DNA of 49,154 bases from an uncultured Clostridium sp. (GCA_900553685.1 USEI01000012.1:1-49154), one strand, 5' to 3'. Shown: positions 9,226 to 19,058, counted from the first letter of the stretch. The notes: generated by a model from the sequence alone, not told the origin. Program-made: numbers and translations.

Positions 9226-9373
9226 AACTTAAATTAAAAAGAAAGAGAAAATTATATTGAGAAATATCCACTTTTAAATGCAATATTAAACATAAGTAGT
9301 AGCTTTTATTGACAAAAAAACAAAGAACTAAAAAAGTAAGAAAAATACCTATTTTTAAAAAAATGAATTCAGT

Positions 9374-9387
9374 AATCCTATAGGATT
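9374..9387. repeat. 14-base perfect palindrome
   Basis: AATCCTATAGGATT, perfectly self-complementary, in the gene-free tract. It could be a binding site for a dimeric protein; no gene is adjacent. Confidence 0.3.
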
Positions 9388-11923
9388 TAAGTAATTGAAG
9401 ATATTTTTTTAAAAAATTATATGTTTTCTATTTTTTAGAAATATATTGATTTAAGTTAACTAAAATATTTTAATTTGGAATTTTAATTTTTTAGATTCTT
9501 GATTAATTATTTTTTATAGATTTAAAAAAAAAATTTAAAAAAAGTATAAAAAATTTTCTTAAAATTTTTGAAAATTTTTAAAATTAGAAGTACAAAATAT
9601 AAATTTTGAATTTTTTAATAAAAAAACAGTAGTAAAAAATTTTGTTTTTTTTCTATAAATCCTGAAAAATGCTAGAAAATGAAGCAAATGTTAATTTTTA
9701 GAAAAATAATAATAACTAGCACAAATTTTATTTTTTTCTGAAAAAATAAAGAAAAAAGAATGATTTTTTAGGGAAAACAAAGCTAAATCAGTTAAATAAT
9801 TGCCAAATTAACAACTTAAAAAAGTCGAATATTATCTATTAAATAAAAATTAAAAAATAATTAATATAATACAAGGGATATAAGAAAAAAACTAAAAAAA
9901 AATATATGTTATTTTTGAATAATGTTTTTTTATAAAATATCTGTATTAAGTAAACTAGATTTAGAAGTAGAATTTTAGTTAGGATTATCTTGAATTTAGA
10001 AAAAAATTTTCTAAATTTGATGATATTTTTTCTTAGATTTTTTAAAATCTGCATTATTTTTTATGACTATAAAATTTAAAATAAATTTATTTATAATATA
10101 AAAAGCAATTTATAAAGAAAAAAGTTTATAAATAAGACTAAAGGTTTAAAAGACGGGAAAAGTAGCGACTTTTATAAAAAGAATGAATTATACAAATTTT
10201 AGATAATTTTATTAAAAATAAATAGAGTTTTAAAGAAGTTCTGCTTAAAAACAGAGTTTAAACAAAACGCTTTTTGTCAAAAGAACAACAAAAAATAAAT
10301 AGCATTTTTTAGTAAATAAAAATAAAAAAATATATTCTATAAGTTAAGGGAGAAAGATAAATTAGTAAGAAAAAAATACTTTATTTTTTGTGATAATAAA
10401 ACACATCTTATTATAGTTTTTAGTAAACTTATTTTATAAAAAATTTTAAAAATTTGAAATCCCAAAATATTAGAAGTAATAATAAAAAAATTAAAAAAAA
10501 TACTAATATTTTCATTATTTTAATAATAAATATGAATTTTTTATAAAATTTATTGGAAACTTGCGTAAGTAAAAGTGAAAAAGTAATTTTTTTGTTTATT
10601 TTTGTAATTATATGTTAAAAAAAAGAAGAAAATTTCAAAATTTCTTCTTTTGATTTACTTTAATTTTATTCATAAAACTAAGTATATTTTTATTAGTAAA
10701 AAAAAGATAAATAAAATTAAAGAAAATCCTTGGGAATAAAGACTTTAAAATAAAAAATAAGTTCTTTTTTTATCCTGATTAAAGCTACTTTATTCCTATA
10801 TAAAAAATGGATAATTTTGATAAAATTTACGCTATAAAATTAGTTAATACTAGAAAAAGAAAATTTAAATTTTTTATAATATTTTTAATAAAAATTAAAG
10901 ATTTTATAATTTCTATAGATTAATATTTATTATTTTTGGAAAAATTAATGTATAAAAATAAGTTTTTTAAATAAGTTTTTATGTGATATAGTCTCTAAAT
11001 GCTGATATAACAACAAAATTAAAAAAAGAATGAAAAAATAAATACAATGCTTTAAATTTTGGTTAAATTAAAATTTTGTGATAAAAAATTATAAATTAGA
11101 AGTAAACCTATATTTTTACTACAATTAATTTGACATTAAAACAAAAAATAATGAGAAAACTTATAATAAAAAATCATAATTTCTATTCATCTAATAGATA
11201 GTATATTATAAGAATAATATTGTTTTTTTGTATTAATAATTGTGAGACAGATACTCTTTAACTATAAAGATTAAGTAAACTAAAGTGTTAAATTTTGAAG
11301 ACTAAATATTTTTAAAAATTTTAATTTTAAAAAATATTTTAGAAATGGAAATTAATGAAAAAAACACAATATTTGAATAAAATGAGAAGACTTTTAAATT
11401 TATTTTTAAAATCTTCTGAAAATATAAAAAAAACTAAGATTTCTTTTAGTAAAATACTTAGAATTTTTAAGAAAAGTTAATTTTTATTTATGAATAGTTA
11501 TAACTTTATTTTGTTTAAAATTCTAAAATAATTTGAAAATCGCAATACTATTTATATAAAAATTGAAAAAATGACAATTAAACACGAAAATAAAGAAAAA
11601 GTAGTAAAGAAAATTAAAACATAAGAAAAATAGAGAAAAAAAGAGATAAATAGCATAAAATAAAGCTAAAGAAAAGAACTCAATTATTTTATCAATTTAA
11701 TAATTAAAAAATACAGTAATTAAGTAAACTTTAAAGCGTAACTTAAAATTTAAAAAATTTTAAGATTACTTATGAAAGGGTACTTATTTTATTAGGTAAC
11801 ACTAGGAACCACCAAATGTAAAATTTTAAAAAAATTAAAACTTCATAATAAAAAATATAGATTTTTTAATTTGATTCAATGAAAAAAAATAAAGTTTATT
11901 TGAGGTTATACTAAAATTTTTAG

Positions 11924-11963
11924 TTTTTTGATATTTTTTATAGAAATATCAAAAAATTTTTTT
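11924..11963 (+). terminator. Terminator-like hairpin inside the gene-free tract
   Basis: TTTTTTGATATTT (11924-11936) pairs perfectly with AAATATCAAAAAA (11944-11956) over a seven-base loop and is followed by seven T. No protein gene ends here. It may end an unannotated RNA starting near the patch of higher G+C at 11775-11820, or be a chance structure in AT-rich DNA. Confidence 0.4.
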
Positions 11964-12184
11964 CAAAAAAAATTAGAAAATCATTTTATAAAAAAATTTA
12001 AAAAAATTGGAAATAGTATTTATATGGTAATGAAAAATAGAAAAATGTTCTAAAAGACAAATATGAATTTTTTAGAATTCAATTAATAATAAAATATAAA
12101 GTTAGTATTTTAAAGGATTTGTCATACTTAATGAACAAAAGAAAATTTACATAAGTTTATTAAATAAAACAAAATATTAAAATC

Positions 12185-12224
12185 AAATATTTTATTTTAT
12201 CATTTTAAAAATAATAAAATATTT
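12185..12224. repeat. 12-bp perfect inverted repeat
   Basis: AAATATTTTATT (12185-12196) and AATAAAATATTT (12213-12224), spaced by 16 bases, in pure AT sequence. Function unknown. Confidence 0.3.
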
Positions 12225-12296
12225 ATTTAAAAATCAAAGATAAATAAAAAAAATTAAATTTTTCTTAAAATATTTTCACGAAAAACTTAATTTGAT

Positions 12297-12340
12297 AAAA
12301 AAATTATTAAAAAAATTTTAATTTTTTTAATGATTTTTTT
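12297..12340. repeat. 44-base near-perfect palindrome (21-bp arms)
   Basis: The left arm (seven A, TTATT, seven A, TT) and the right arm (AA, seven T, AATGA, seven T) are complementary with a single T-G pair, leaving only two central bases. It is the longest palindrome in the tract and could extrude as a cruciform or act as a bidirectional terminator. It is entirely A/T apart from one G. Confidence 0.4.
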
Positions 12341-12863
12341 ATATTGCTTTTTTTAGCATATAATTTTTGATAATTTTTTTAGTTTTTTTGAACAAAAAAA
12401 TAGAAATTTTAAATTGATTTTTTGCTTTCTTAGATAGAAATTAATGAAACCTATGAAAATAAAGCGTTTTAGCAAGTTGTTTTTCAAGTATTCTTTAATT
12501 ATAAATTAATTTTTCTAATTTTTTTTGACAAAAAAGAGTAAGAAGAACCTTCAAAGTTATGAGTAGCAAGCTCTTTAGGAAATTTCTCTAAAAAAATTTT
12601 TTGAACTTGAAAATTTTATAGATTTCATAAAAAATTTTTAAAAAAATATATAAAAATGTTATCTAAAAAAATTTAATTATCAAGAATTAATTATCATCAA
12701 AAATTAGTAAAATATTAAAAAAAGAAAAGTTTAATTTCTAAAAATAAAATAATGCAGTTTTGCAACAGATTAAACTAATTACATTATTAAGATAGTAAAA
12801 ATGGCTTAAAATCCATTTTCAAAAGAAATAATTTTATTATTAATTAAAAAATATTTGCCAATT

Positions 12864-12940
12864 TAAAAAGCAGTCTATTTTTAGTGAATTTTAATAAAAG
12901 TTTTTATATTTTAATTCACTTAATGCTAGACTGCTTAAAA
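12864..12940 (-). terminator. Long terminator hairpin of the dehydratase activase gene
   Basis: On the minus strand AAGCAGTCTA (12936-12927) pairs with TAGACTGCTT (12877-12868), and inside it AAGTGAATT pairs with AATTCACT. A T run follows toward 12864. The outer stem is 10 bp. It lies directly after the activase stop codon. Confidence 0.7.
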
Positions 12941-12941
12941 G

Positions 12942-15900
12942 TTATTTTTTTGTTCTAGATTTTTCTTTTATTTCTTTTTCATCTACTAAATTTTCTATTT
13001 CAATAGCTTTTTTACTTTTGGTTTTCTTTTTTAAATTATCTTTTGCAACTGTTGTTAAAAGTTTAATTCTATTTGTTTGATTTGTTTCACTTGCTCCTGG
13101 ATCATAATCAATAGGAGAAATATTTGCATAAGGATATTTTTCTCGTATTGTTTTTATAACTCCTTTACCAACAACATGATTTGGTAAACATGCAAATGGC
13201 TGAACACAAACAATATTTGGAATACCATGTTCAATATATTCTACCATCTCTGCAGTTAAAAACCAACCTTCTCCGGTTTGATTTCCTATTGATAAAATAT
13301 CTTTTACTTTTGTTTCTAATTCAAATATATTGCAAGGTAGTAAATATCCTTTTTTTGATGAACTTAAAGCAATTTTTAAATCTTTTTCAAGCATTTCGAT
13401 TAGGTTTATTACTGTCTTAAAAATTTTAGCTTTAAATTTATCTGTATTTAATAATGTATTGTTTGTAATTTTATGTGTTGCAATAAATTTAATAAATCCC
13501 ATAAAATCAGGAGAAATAACTTCAGCACCTTCTTTTTCAAGTACGTCTATAACAAAGTTATTACCAAATGGATGATATTTTATTAAAACTTCACCTACAA
13601 TACCAACTTTTGGTTTTTCTACACTGGTATCTAATTCTATTTTTTCGAAATCACTGACAATGTCATAAATGCTTTGTTTAAATTGTCTATAAGTTGATTT
13701 TCCAACAAGTATTTTGCATTTTTCCATCCATTTATCAAACATTGCTTGAGATTCACCTTTATGGACTTCATAAGCACGATTTTTAAGTAATAATTTTGAT
13801 AATAAATCTCCATAAAAAACGCCCTTTATTAAATTGATTGCCATTGGTATAGTTATTTTAAAGCCTGTTGATTTTTCCATTCCAACAACATTAAATGATA
13901 TTATAGGAACATTTGAAAAACCAGCATCTTTTAATGCTTTTCTAATAAAGCCAATATAATTTGTTGCTCTGCAACCACCACCAGTTTGTGACATTATTAA
14001 TGCTGTTTTATTTACATCATATTTACCAGATTGTAAAGCTTCAATGAATTGTCCAGTTGTTAATATTGATGGGTAACAAGCATCATTATTGACATATCTT
14101 AAACCTGTTTCAACTGTTTTATCTGTACACTCTCGTAAAAGTTCAACATTATATCCAAGAACTTTTAGAGCTGATTCTAGTAATTCAAAATGAATAGGAG
14201 CCATTTGAGGTACTAAAATAGTATAATTTTCTCTCATTTCTTTAGTAAAAGCAACTCTTTTTATTTCATAATTTCCAAGTTCTTTATTTTTTTCTTCTTC
14301 AGCTTTTTCTTCTTCTTTTTGAGATATACGTTTATTCATACTTGCAAGTAATGAACGAATACGAATACGAATTGCTCCTAAATTGTTGATTTCATCGATT
14401 TTTATTAGTGTGTACATATTGTTATAACTTTTTAAAATTTCTTCTACTTGATCAGTAGTTACTGCATCAACACCACAACCAAAAGAGTTAAGTTGAATCA
14501 TTTCAAGAAAATCATGTTTTCCTACAAATTCTGCAGCAGCATATAATCTAGAGTGAAATACCCATTGGTCAACAACTCTTAAGTGATGACTTACTCCTTT
14601 ATTCAGTTCGCAAACACTATCTTCAGATAATACACAAAGACCTAAACTTGTTATTAGTGTATCTATACCATGATTTATTTCAGGATCAACATGGTATGGT
14701 CTACCTGCAAGAACGATTCCTCTTAAGTTATTATCTTTTATGTATTTTATTGTTTCTCTACCTTTTTTTCTAACATCTTCTTTATACTTTTGATACTCAG
14801 CTTCAGCTGCTTCAGCTGCTTCTTTTAATTCTTTTTTGGTAAATTGATATTCTTTGAAGCAGTCTGATTCATAAACAACTTTTACTAAGTTTTTTATATC
14901 ATCAATAGGAAGAAATGGATTTATATATTTTATATCAGCATTTCTCAATTCTTCTATATTATTTCTTATAACTTCCGAATATGAAATAACAATAGGACAG
15001 TTATAATGGTTATCTGATTGTTCATATTCTTTTCTTGAATATGGTATACAAGGGTAAAAAATAGTTTTTATACCTTGTTTTAATAAACTCATAACATGAC
15101 CATGAGCTAGTTTTGCAGGATAACATACTGACTCAGAAGGCATTGATTCAATACCTTTTTCATAAGTTTTCCTATTACTTTTTTCAGAAATAATTACTCT
15201 AAAACCAAGTTTTGTTAAAAATGTGAACCAGAATGGATAATCTTCATACATATTTAAAACTCTAGGGATACCAATTGTTCCACGTTTTGCAGCTTCTTCT
15301 GAAAGAGGTGTATAGCCAAATAATCTTTCATATTTATATTTGTAAATATTTGGTAAATCTTTTTTTTCTGTAACTTGTCCAGCTCCTTTTTCACATCTGT
15401 TTCCAGAAATAAACTTTTTACCATTTTCAAAAGTATTTATTGTTAATAAACAATTATTTTCACATCCTTTACAACGAACATGTGAAATTTTTATGTTAAG
15501 ACTGTCTAATTCTTCAGTTTTTAAAATTGTAGAGTTATATTCCATATCTAAATTGGCGTTATATTGTTCTTTTGCAAGTAAAGCAATACCATAAGCGCCC
15601 ATAAGTCCCGCAATATCTGGTCTTACAACATTTTTTCCAACTATTAATTCAAAGGCTCTTAAAACAGCATCATTATAAAAAGTACCGCCTTGAACAACAA
15701 TATTTTTTCCTAATGTTTTAACATCTCTAACTTTCATAACTTTTTGAATAGCATTTTTTATTATTGAATAAGAAAGACCACTAGAAATATCTCCAACAGA
15801 ATAGCCTTCTTTTTGAGCTTGTTTTATTTTAGAATTCATGAATACGGTACATCTAGAACCTAAATCAACAGGAGATTTAGACTTTAATGCTTCTGCAACA

Positions 15901-17300
15901 AACTCTTCTATTTTTAAACCTAGACTTTTTGCAAATGTTTCTAAAAAAGATCCACAACCTGAAGAACAAGCTTCATTAAGCATTATATTGTCAATAGTGT
16001 TATTTTTTAATTTTATGTATTTCATATCTTGGCCACCAATATCTATTATACTGGTAACTTTTGGTAAAAATTCTTTTGCAGCAGTATAATGAGCTATTGT
16101 TTCAATTTCATTTAAATCAACATTTAAAGCTGTTTGAATTAATTTCTCACCATATCCAGTTACACCACTAAAACGTATTTTAACTTTTTCTGGAATATCT
16201 TTGTAAAGCTTTTTTAACATATTTATAACACTTTTTAATGGATTTCCTTTATTACTTCCATATAAAGAATATAAAAGAGCACCATCTCTATCTATTAAAA
16301 CTAATTTAGTGGTTGTAGAACCAGCATCTATACCAATGAAGGCGTCACCTTCATAAGTTTTTAATTCATTTCTTTTAACTTTATCCTTATCATGTCTTTC
16401 TTTAAATTCTTTGTAATCTTCTTCTGTTTCAAATAAAGCTGGAAGGGTCTTTCCTTCTGTGTATTTAGCTTTTTTAAAATCTTTTAATTTTTTCTTTAAA
16501 TCTTCAGTTGTAATTGGAGTTGTTTCTAATGAAGCATAGGCAGCTCCTGTAGCTACTAGCAGATGAGCATTTTCTGGTACAATGATTTTATCATCTGTTA
16601 GTTTTAAGGATTCAATAAATCTTTTTCTTAATTCTGGTAAATAGTTTAACGGACCTCCTAGAAAAGCTACTTTCCCTTTTATTGGTCTACCACAAGCTAA
16701 TCCACTAATAGTTTGATTTACAACAGCTTGAAAAATTGATGCTGCAATATCTTCTTTTCTTGCTCCTTCATTTAATAAAGGTTGGATATCTGTTTTTGCA
16801 AAAACTCCACAACGAGAAGCGATAGGATAAATTGTTTCATAAGTTTTTGAAAGTTCATTTAATCCATTTGTATCTGTATTTAGAAGTGATGCCATTTGAT
16901 CTAGAAATGCACCTGTACCTCCAGCGCAAGTTCCATTCATTCTTTGTTCTATAAATTTATCAAAATATATTATTTTTGCATCTTCACCGCCAAGTTCTAT
17001 AACAACATCTGTTTGAGGGATCAATTTTTCAACAGCTGACTTGCAAGCTATAACTTCTTGAATAAAATTAACACCTAAAATTTTTGATATGTCAAGAGCA
17101 CCAGAACCTGTTAAAGAAATCGTGAAAGTGTTGTCTGGAAAGTCTTTTATTAATTTATTTAAAACATTGTATAATGTAGATTTTGTATCTGAAAAATGTC
17201 TTTCGTAATTTGAATAAATAGTTTCTAAATCTTCATTTAAAATTACAATTTTTACTGTTGTTGAGCCTATATCTAAACCAACATGTAATAATTTATTCAT
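12942..17300 (-). CDS. Double-ASKHA 2-hydroxyacyl-CoA dehydratase activase family protein (with DUF2229-type region)
   Basis: A 1452-residue member of the BadF/BadG/HgdC activase superfamily, whose small relatives use ATP to push an electron into 2-hydroxyacyl-CoA dehydratases. Two ASKHA ATPase domains stand in tandem. The first (1-260) has VGLDIGSTTVK and the cluster cysteines C125 (GTCAGGTGAF) and C164 (SRCGVF). The second (320-570) has GIDAGSTTTK with C445 (EACSSGCG) and C484 (SRCTVF). Both domains therefore keep the two ligands that in HgdC bridge one 4Fe-4S cluster across a dimer. A CxxC-rich linker follows (RCKGCENNC, near 615), then a DUF2229-like and a CoA-dehydratase-related C-terminal half rich in conserved cysteines, ending in a lysine-rich tail. 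The GAGAGGTAAATT site precedes the ATG. No dehydratase subunits (HgdA/HgdB) are next to it, so the real substrate and partner are unknown. Confidence 0.88.
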   Translation of the reverse strand: MNKLLHVGLDIGSTTVKIVILNEDLETIYSNYERHFSDTKSTLYNVLNKLIKDFPDNTFTISLTGSGALDISKILGVNFIQEVIACKSAVEKLIPQTDVVIELGGEDAKIIYFDKFIEQRMNGTCAGGTGAFLDQMASLLNTDTNGLNELSKTYETIYPIASRCGVFAKTDIQPLLNEGARKEDIAASIFQAVVNQTISGLACGRPIKGKVAFLGGPLNYLPELRKRFIESLKLTDDKIIVPENAHLLVATGAAYASLETTPITTEDLKKKLKDFKKAKYTEGKTLPALFETEEDYKEFKERHDKDKVKRNELKTYEGDAFIGIDAGSTTTKLVLIDRDGALLYSLYGSNKGNPLKSVINMLKKLYKDIPEKVKIRFSGVTGYGEKLIQTALNVDLNEIETIAHYTAAKEFLPKVTSIIDIGGQDMKYIKLKNNTIDNIMLNEACSSGCGSFLETFAKSLGLKIEEFVAEALKSKSPVDLGSRCTVFMNSKIKQAQKEGYSVGDISSGLSYSIIKNAIQKVMKVRDVKTLGKNIVVQGGTFYNDAVLRAFELIVGKNVVRPDIAGLMGAYGIALLAKEQYNANLDMEYNSTILKTEELDSLNIKISHVRCKGCENNCLLTINTFENGKKFISGNRCEKGAGQVTEKKDLPNIYKYKYERLFGYTPLSEEAAKRGTIGIPRVLNMYEDYPFWFTFLTKLGFRVIISEKSNRKTYEKGIESMPSESVCYPAKLAHGHVMSLLKQGIKTIFYPCIPYSRKEYEQSDNHYNCPIVISYSEVIRNNIEELRNADIKYINPFLPIDDIKNLVKVVYESDCFKEYQFTKKELKEAAEAAEAEYQKYKEDVRKKGRETIKYIKDNNLRGIVLAGRPYHVDPEINHGIDTLITSLGLCVLSEDSVCELNKGVSHHLRVVDQWVFHSRLYAAAEFVGKHDFLEMIQLNSFGCGVDAVTTDQVEEILKSYNNMYTLIKIDEINNLGAIRIRIRSLLASMNKRISQKEEEKAEEEKNKELGNYEIKRVAFTKEMRENYTILVPQMAPIHFELLESALKVLGYNVELLRECTDKTVETGLRYVNNDACYPSILTTGQFIEALQSGKYDVNKTALIMSQTGGGCRATNYIGFIRKALKDAGFSNVPIISFNVVGMEKSTGFKITIPMAINLIKGVFYGDLLSKLLLKNRAYEVHKGESQAMFDKWMEKCKILVGKSTYRQFKQSIYDIVSDFEKIELDTSVEKPKVGIVGEVLIKYHPFGNNFVIDVLEKEGAEVISPDFMGFIKFIATHKITNNTLLNTDKFKAKIFKTVINLIEMLEKDLKIALSSSKKGYLLPCNIFELETKVKDILSIGNQTGEGWFLTAEMVEYIEHGIPNIVCVQPFACLPNHVVGKGVIKTIREKYPYANISPIDYDPGASETNQTNRIKLLTTVAKDNLKKKTKSKKAIEIENLVDEKEIKEKSRTKK

Positions 17301-17354
17301 AATTTACCTCTCAAAATAAAAAGTTAATAAAAATTATATCTTAATATCATGTAT

Positions 17355-17381
17355 TTTATAACCTTTGTCGTTTTTTGTCAA
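17355..17381 (-). promoter_or_regulatory. Possible promoter of the activase gene
   Basis: On the minus strand TTGACA (17381-17376) and TATAAA (17360-17355) are 15 bases apart. The spacing is short, so this is tentative. It would give a leader of about 50 bases. Confidence 0.35.
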
Positions 17382-17455
17382 TGTTTATAACTTCCACAAA
17401 TGTTAAAAAAATATTAACAAAATTAAAAGTTATAGGTAATTTATAAGGTTATATA

Positions 17456-17480
17456 AATAATGTAAAAATTTTACATTATT
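17456..17480. promoter_or_regulatory. 25-base perfect inverted repeat between the activase and hemolysin III genes
   Basis: AATAATGTAAAA, a central A, then TTTTACATTATT. It lies about 155 bases upstream of the activase start and 70 bases past the hemolysin III stop. The symmetry suits a dimeric repressor operator, or a second terminator; which one cannot be decided from sequence. Confidence 0.4.
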
Positions 17481-17508
17481 TTAATCTTCATTTAAAGATT
17501 TTTGTATT

Positions 17509-17542
17509 ATAAAAAATATCCTTTATATATATAAAGGATATT
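17509..17542 (-). terminator. Terminator of the hemolysin III gene
   Basis: A 28-base perfect palindrome (17515-17542; arms AATATCCTTTATAT and its complement) is followed on the minus strand by a run of six T. It lies just after the gene's stop codon. Confidence 0.75.
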
Positions 17543-17550
17543 AAAATTAT

Positions 17551-18210
17551 TTATATTTTTAATACATATATTAGTATAAACCAAAAGTGACAGGCACTAC
17601 CAAGCATAACAAATATATGAAAGATTTCATGAAAGCCAAAATGTTTTAGATTTAAATTTGGCCATTTTAATCCATATATTAAACCACCAATTGTATAGAA
17701 AATACCACCAGCTACTAGCCAGGCAAGGCTATATAATAGATTTGCTTCTTGAAAAACTTTAAATAATGGATATATAGCTATTAAAACTACCCATCCCATA
17801 GCAAGATATATACTTGTAGTTAATGCTCTTGGGGCTTTTATCCATACTGCGGTAAGAATTATTCCTAAAATAGCAAATCCCCATATTATACCAAATATAG
17901 ACCATCCCCAAGGACCTCTCATTGGACCTAAGCAAATAGGTGTATATGTTGCAGCTATTAAAACATATATCATTATATGATCAAATTTTTTGAAAACTCT
18001 AATACCTTTTTCACCAATATTTAACCAATGATATAGTGTACTAAAAAGATATAATAAAAAGAGTGCTGTACCAAATATAGTAAAAGAAACTATGTCATAA
18101 GCATCTCCCCATATAGAAGAGAATACTATTAAAAGAACTAAACCAACAAGTGATAATGCAGCTCCAATACAATGTGTTAAGCCACTTACTAAATCTCTAA
18201 CCTTTGCCAT
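17551..18210 (-). CDS. Hemolysin III family (PAQR-like) membrane protein
   Basis: A 219-residue, seven-helix membrane protein of the HlyIII/YqfA branch of the PAQR superfamily. The conserved metal-site residues are all present: the serine and histidine of FSTLYHWL, the aspartate of FKKFDHIMIYVLIAATYTP, and the two histidines of FHEIFHIFVMLGSACHF near the C-terminus. Known relatives are proposed hydrolases or membrane-lipid homeostasis proteins; haemolysis is not a safe inference. AAAGGAG stands 7 bases before the ATG. It has its own promoter and terminator, so it is a single-gene unit, divergent from the GerMN gene. Confidence 0.92.
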   Translation of the reverse strand: MAKVRDLVSGLTHCIGAALSLVGLVLLIVFSSIWGDAYDIVSFTIFGTALFLLYLFSTLYHWLNIGEKGIRVFKKFDHIMIYVLIAATYTPICLGPMRGPWGWSIFGIIWGFAILGIILTAVWIKAPRALTTSIYLAMGWVVLIAIYPLFKVFQEANLLYSLAWLVAGGIFYTIGGLIYGLKWPNLNLKHFGFHEIFHIFVMLGSACHFWFILIYVLKI

Positions 18211-18239
18211 AAATACTCCTTTTTCTAAAAATATACTAT

Positions 18240-18268
18240 ATAATATACCAAAACTTAAAAATAGTCAA
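18240..18268 (-). promoter_or_regulatory. Promoter of the hemolysin III gene
   Basis: On the minus strand TTGACT (18268-18263) and TATTAT (18245-18240) are 17 bases apart, 30 bases before the ATG. Confidence 0.7.
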
Positions 18269-18368
18269 CAATATAATAAAAGATATTATATTATCTAGTA
18301 TAAAAAACGAGATATAAAAATGAATAAAAAATTCATTTTAGAATATTATTTACAAAGGAGGAAAAGCT

Positions 18369-18962
18369 ATGCAAAAATGGATAATTTTAATAGTAATTGC
18401 GATTATATTGATAGTAGGTACTATAATAGTATTAAATATTGACATTGAAACTGAATATGTACCAGAAACTGAGGTGAGCCAAACAGCGCTTAGAAAAACA
18501 ATAATAACTCTTTATTTTAGAAATAAGGAGAATGGTGAGATTGACAAAGAAACTAAGTTAATAGATTCAAAATTATTGCTAAGAGATCCTTATCAAGAGT
18601 TATTAAATATTTTAATTTCAGGTCCAGAAAATCAGAATTTAGAAAAATTAATTCCAGAAGGAACTAAAATTTTAGAAACAGTTTTTGAAAACGGCTGTGT
18701 TACAATTAATTTTAGTAAAGAATTTATCGAAAATAGTATAGATGAAGTAAAAAAAGTTCAAGCAATTTATACGATTTTTGAAACTTTAACAGAATTAACA
18801 GAAGTAAATGATATAAAAATATTAATAGAAGGAGAAGAAAAAGAAGATATAAATAATGCAATTTTAAATATGAAAAATAGCAATCCAAATAACAATTCAA
18901 AAAATAATGAAAATACAATTTATGAAAATAGTGCTTTAAATAATAATGAAAATGAAATTTAA
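18369..18962 (+). CDS. GerMN-domain membrane-anchored protein
   Basis: A 197-residue protein with an N-terminal membrane anchor (residues about 4-24, no lipobox cysteine) and an outside domain resembling GerMN (about 45-160). The recognisable GerMN features are TLYFRNKENGEI, LLNILISGPE, LIPEGTKILETVFENGCVTINFS and VQAIYTIFETLTEL. The family occurs in spore-germination and sporulation proteins such as GerM, and also in plain envelope proteins. The C-terminal 35 residues are an asparagine-rich low-complexity tail. AAAGGAGG at 18354-18361 fixes the start. It hints at a sporulating lineage, but GerMN also occurs in non-sporulators. Confidence 0.8.
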   Translation: MQKWIILIVIAIILIVGTIIVLNIDIETEYVPETEVSQTALRKTIITLYFRNKENGEIDKETKLIDSKLLLRDPYQELLNILISGPENQNLEKLIPEGTKILETVFENGCVTINFSKEFIENSIDEVKKVQAIYTIFETLTELTEVNDIKILIEGEEKEDINNAILNMKNSNPNNNSKNNENTIYENSALNNNENEI

Positions 18963-18996
18963 AATTTTATAGAATATTGTTTAAATAGATATAATG

Positions 18997-19025
18997 TTGA
19001 TAAATACTAGCTTTTGTGGTATTAT
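18997..19025 (+). promoter_or_regulatory. Promoter of the trmN6-like/rsmI operon
   Basis: TTGATA (18997-19002) and TATTAT (19020-19025) with 17 bases between, 33 bases before the ATG. Confidence 0.65.
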
Positions 19026-19058
19026 GTATAAGAAATTTATATTAAGGAATAGATTAAT

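Larger units (their letters stand above)
8124..12863. other. Gene-free AT-rich tract right of the tRNA genes, about 4.7 kb
   Basis: No credible coding sequence is present on either strand. The short open frames that occur (for example 8684-8890 and 9839-10054) are low-complexity, dominated by K, I, F and N, and have no ribosome site. Long A and T runs alternate, G+C stays very low, and small patches of higher G+C stand out (9150-9190, 11775-11820, 12440-12475). It carries three DnaA-like boxes at its left end, several perfect inverted repeats listed separately, and a 16-base direct repeat (GAAAATAAAGCGTTTT at 8987 and 12455). I cannot name any gene or mobile element in it. It could be a decayed region or non-coding functional DNA. 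Confidence 0.65.

Noticed and set aside
9839..10054. A 71-codon minus-strand open frame in the gene desert
   Set aside because: Composition is that of random AT-rich DNA, and no start signal was seen.
11775..11820. A decayed tRNA ending in ACCACCA
   Set aside because: No acceptor, anticodon or T-arm pairing can be made; the T-loop signature is absent.
15274..15289. A parS-like TGTTCCACGTTTTGCA inside the activase gene
   Set aside because: It matches only 12 of 16 positions, lacks symmetry in the right half, and is explained by coding sequence.
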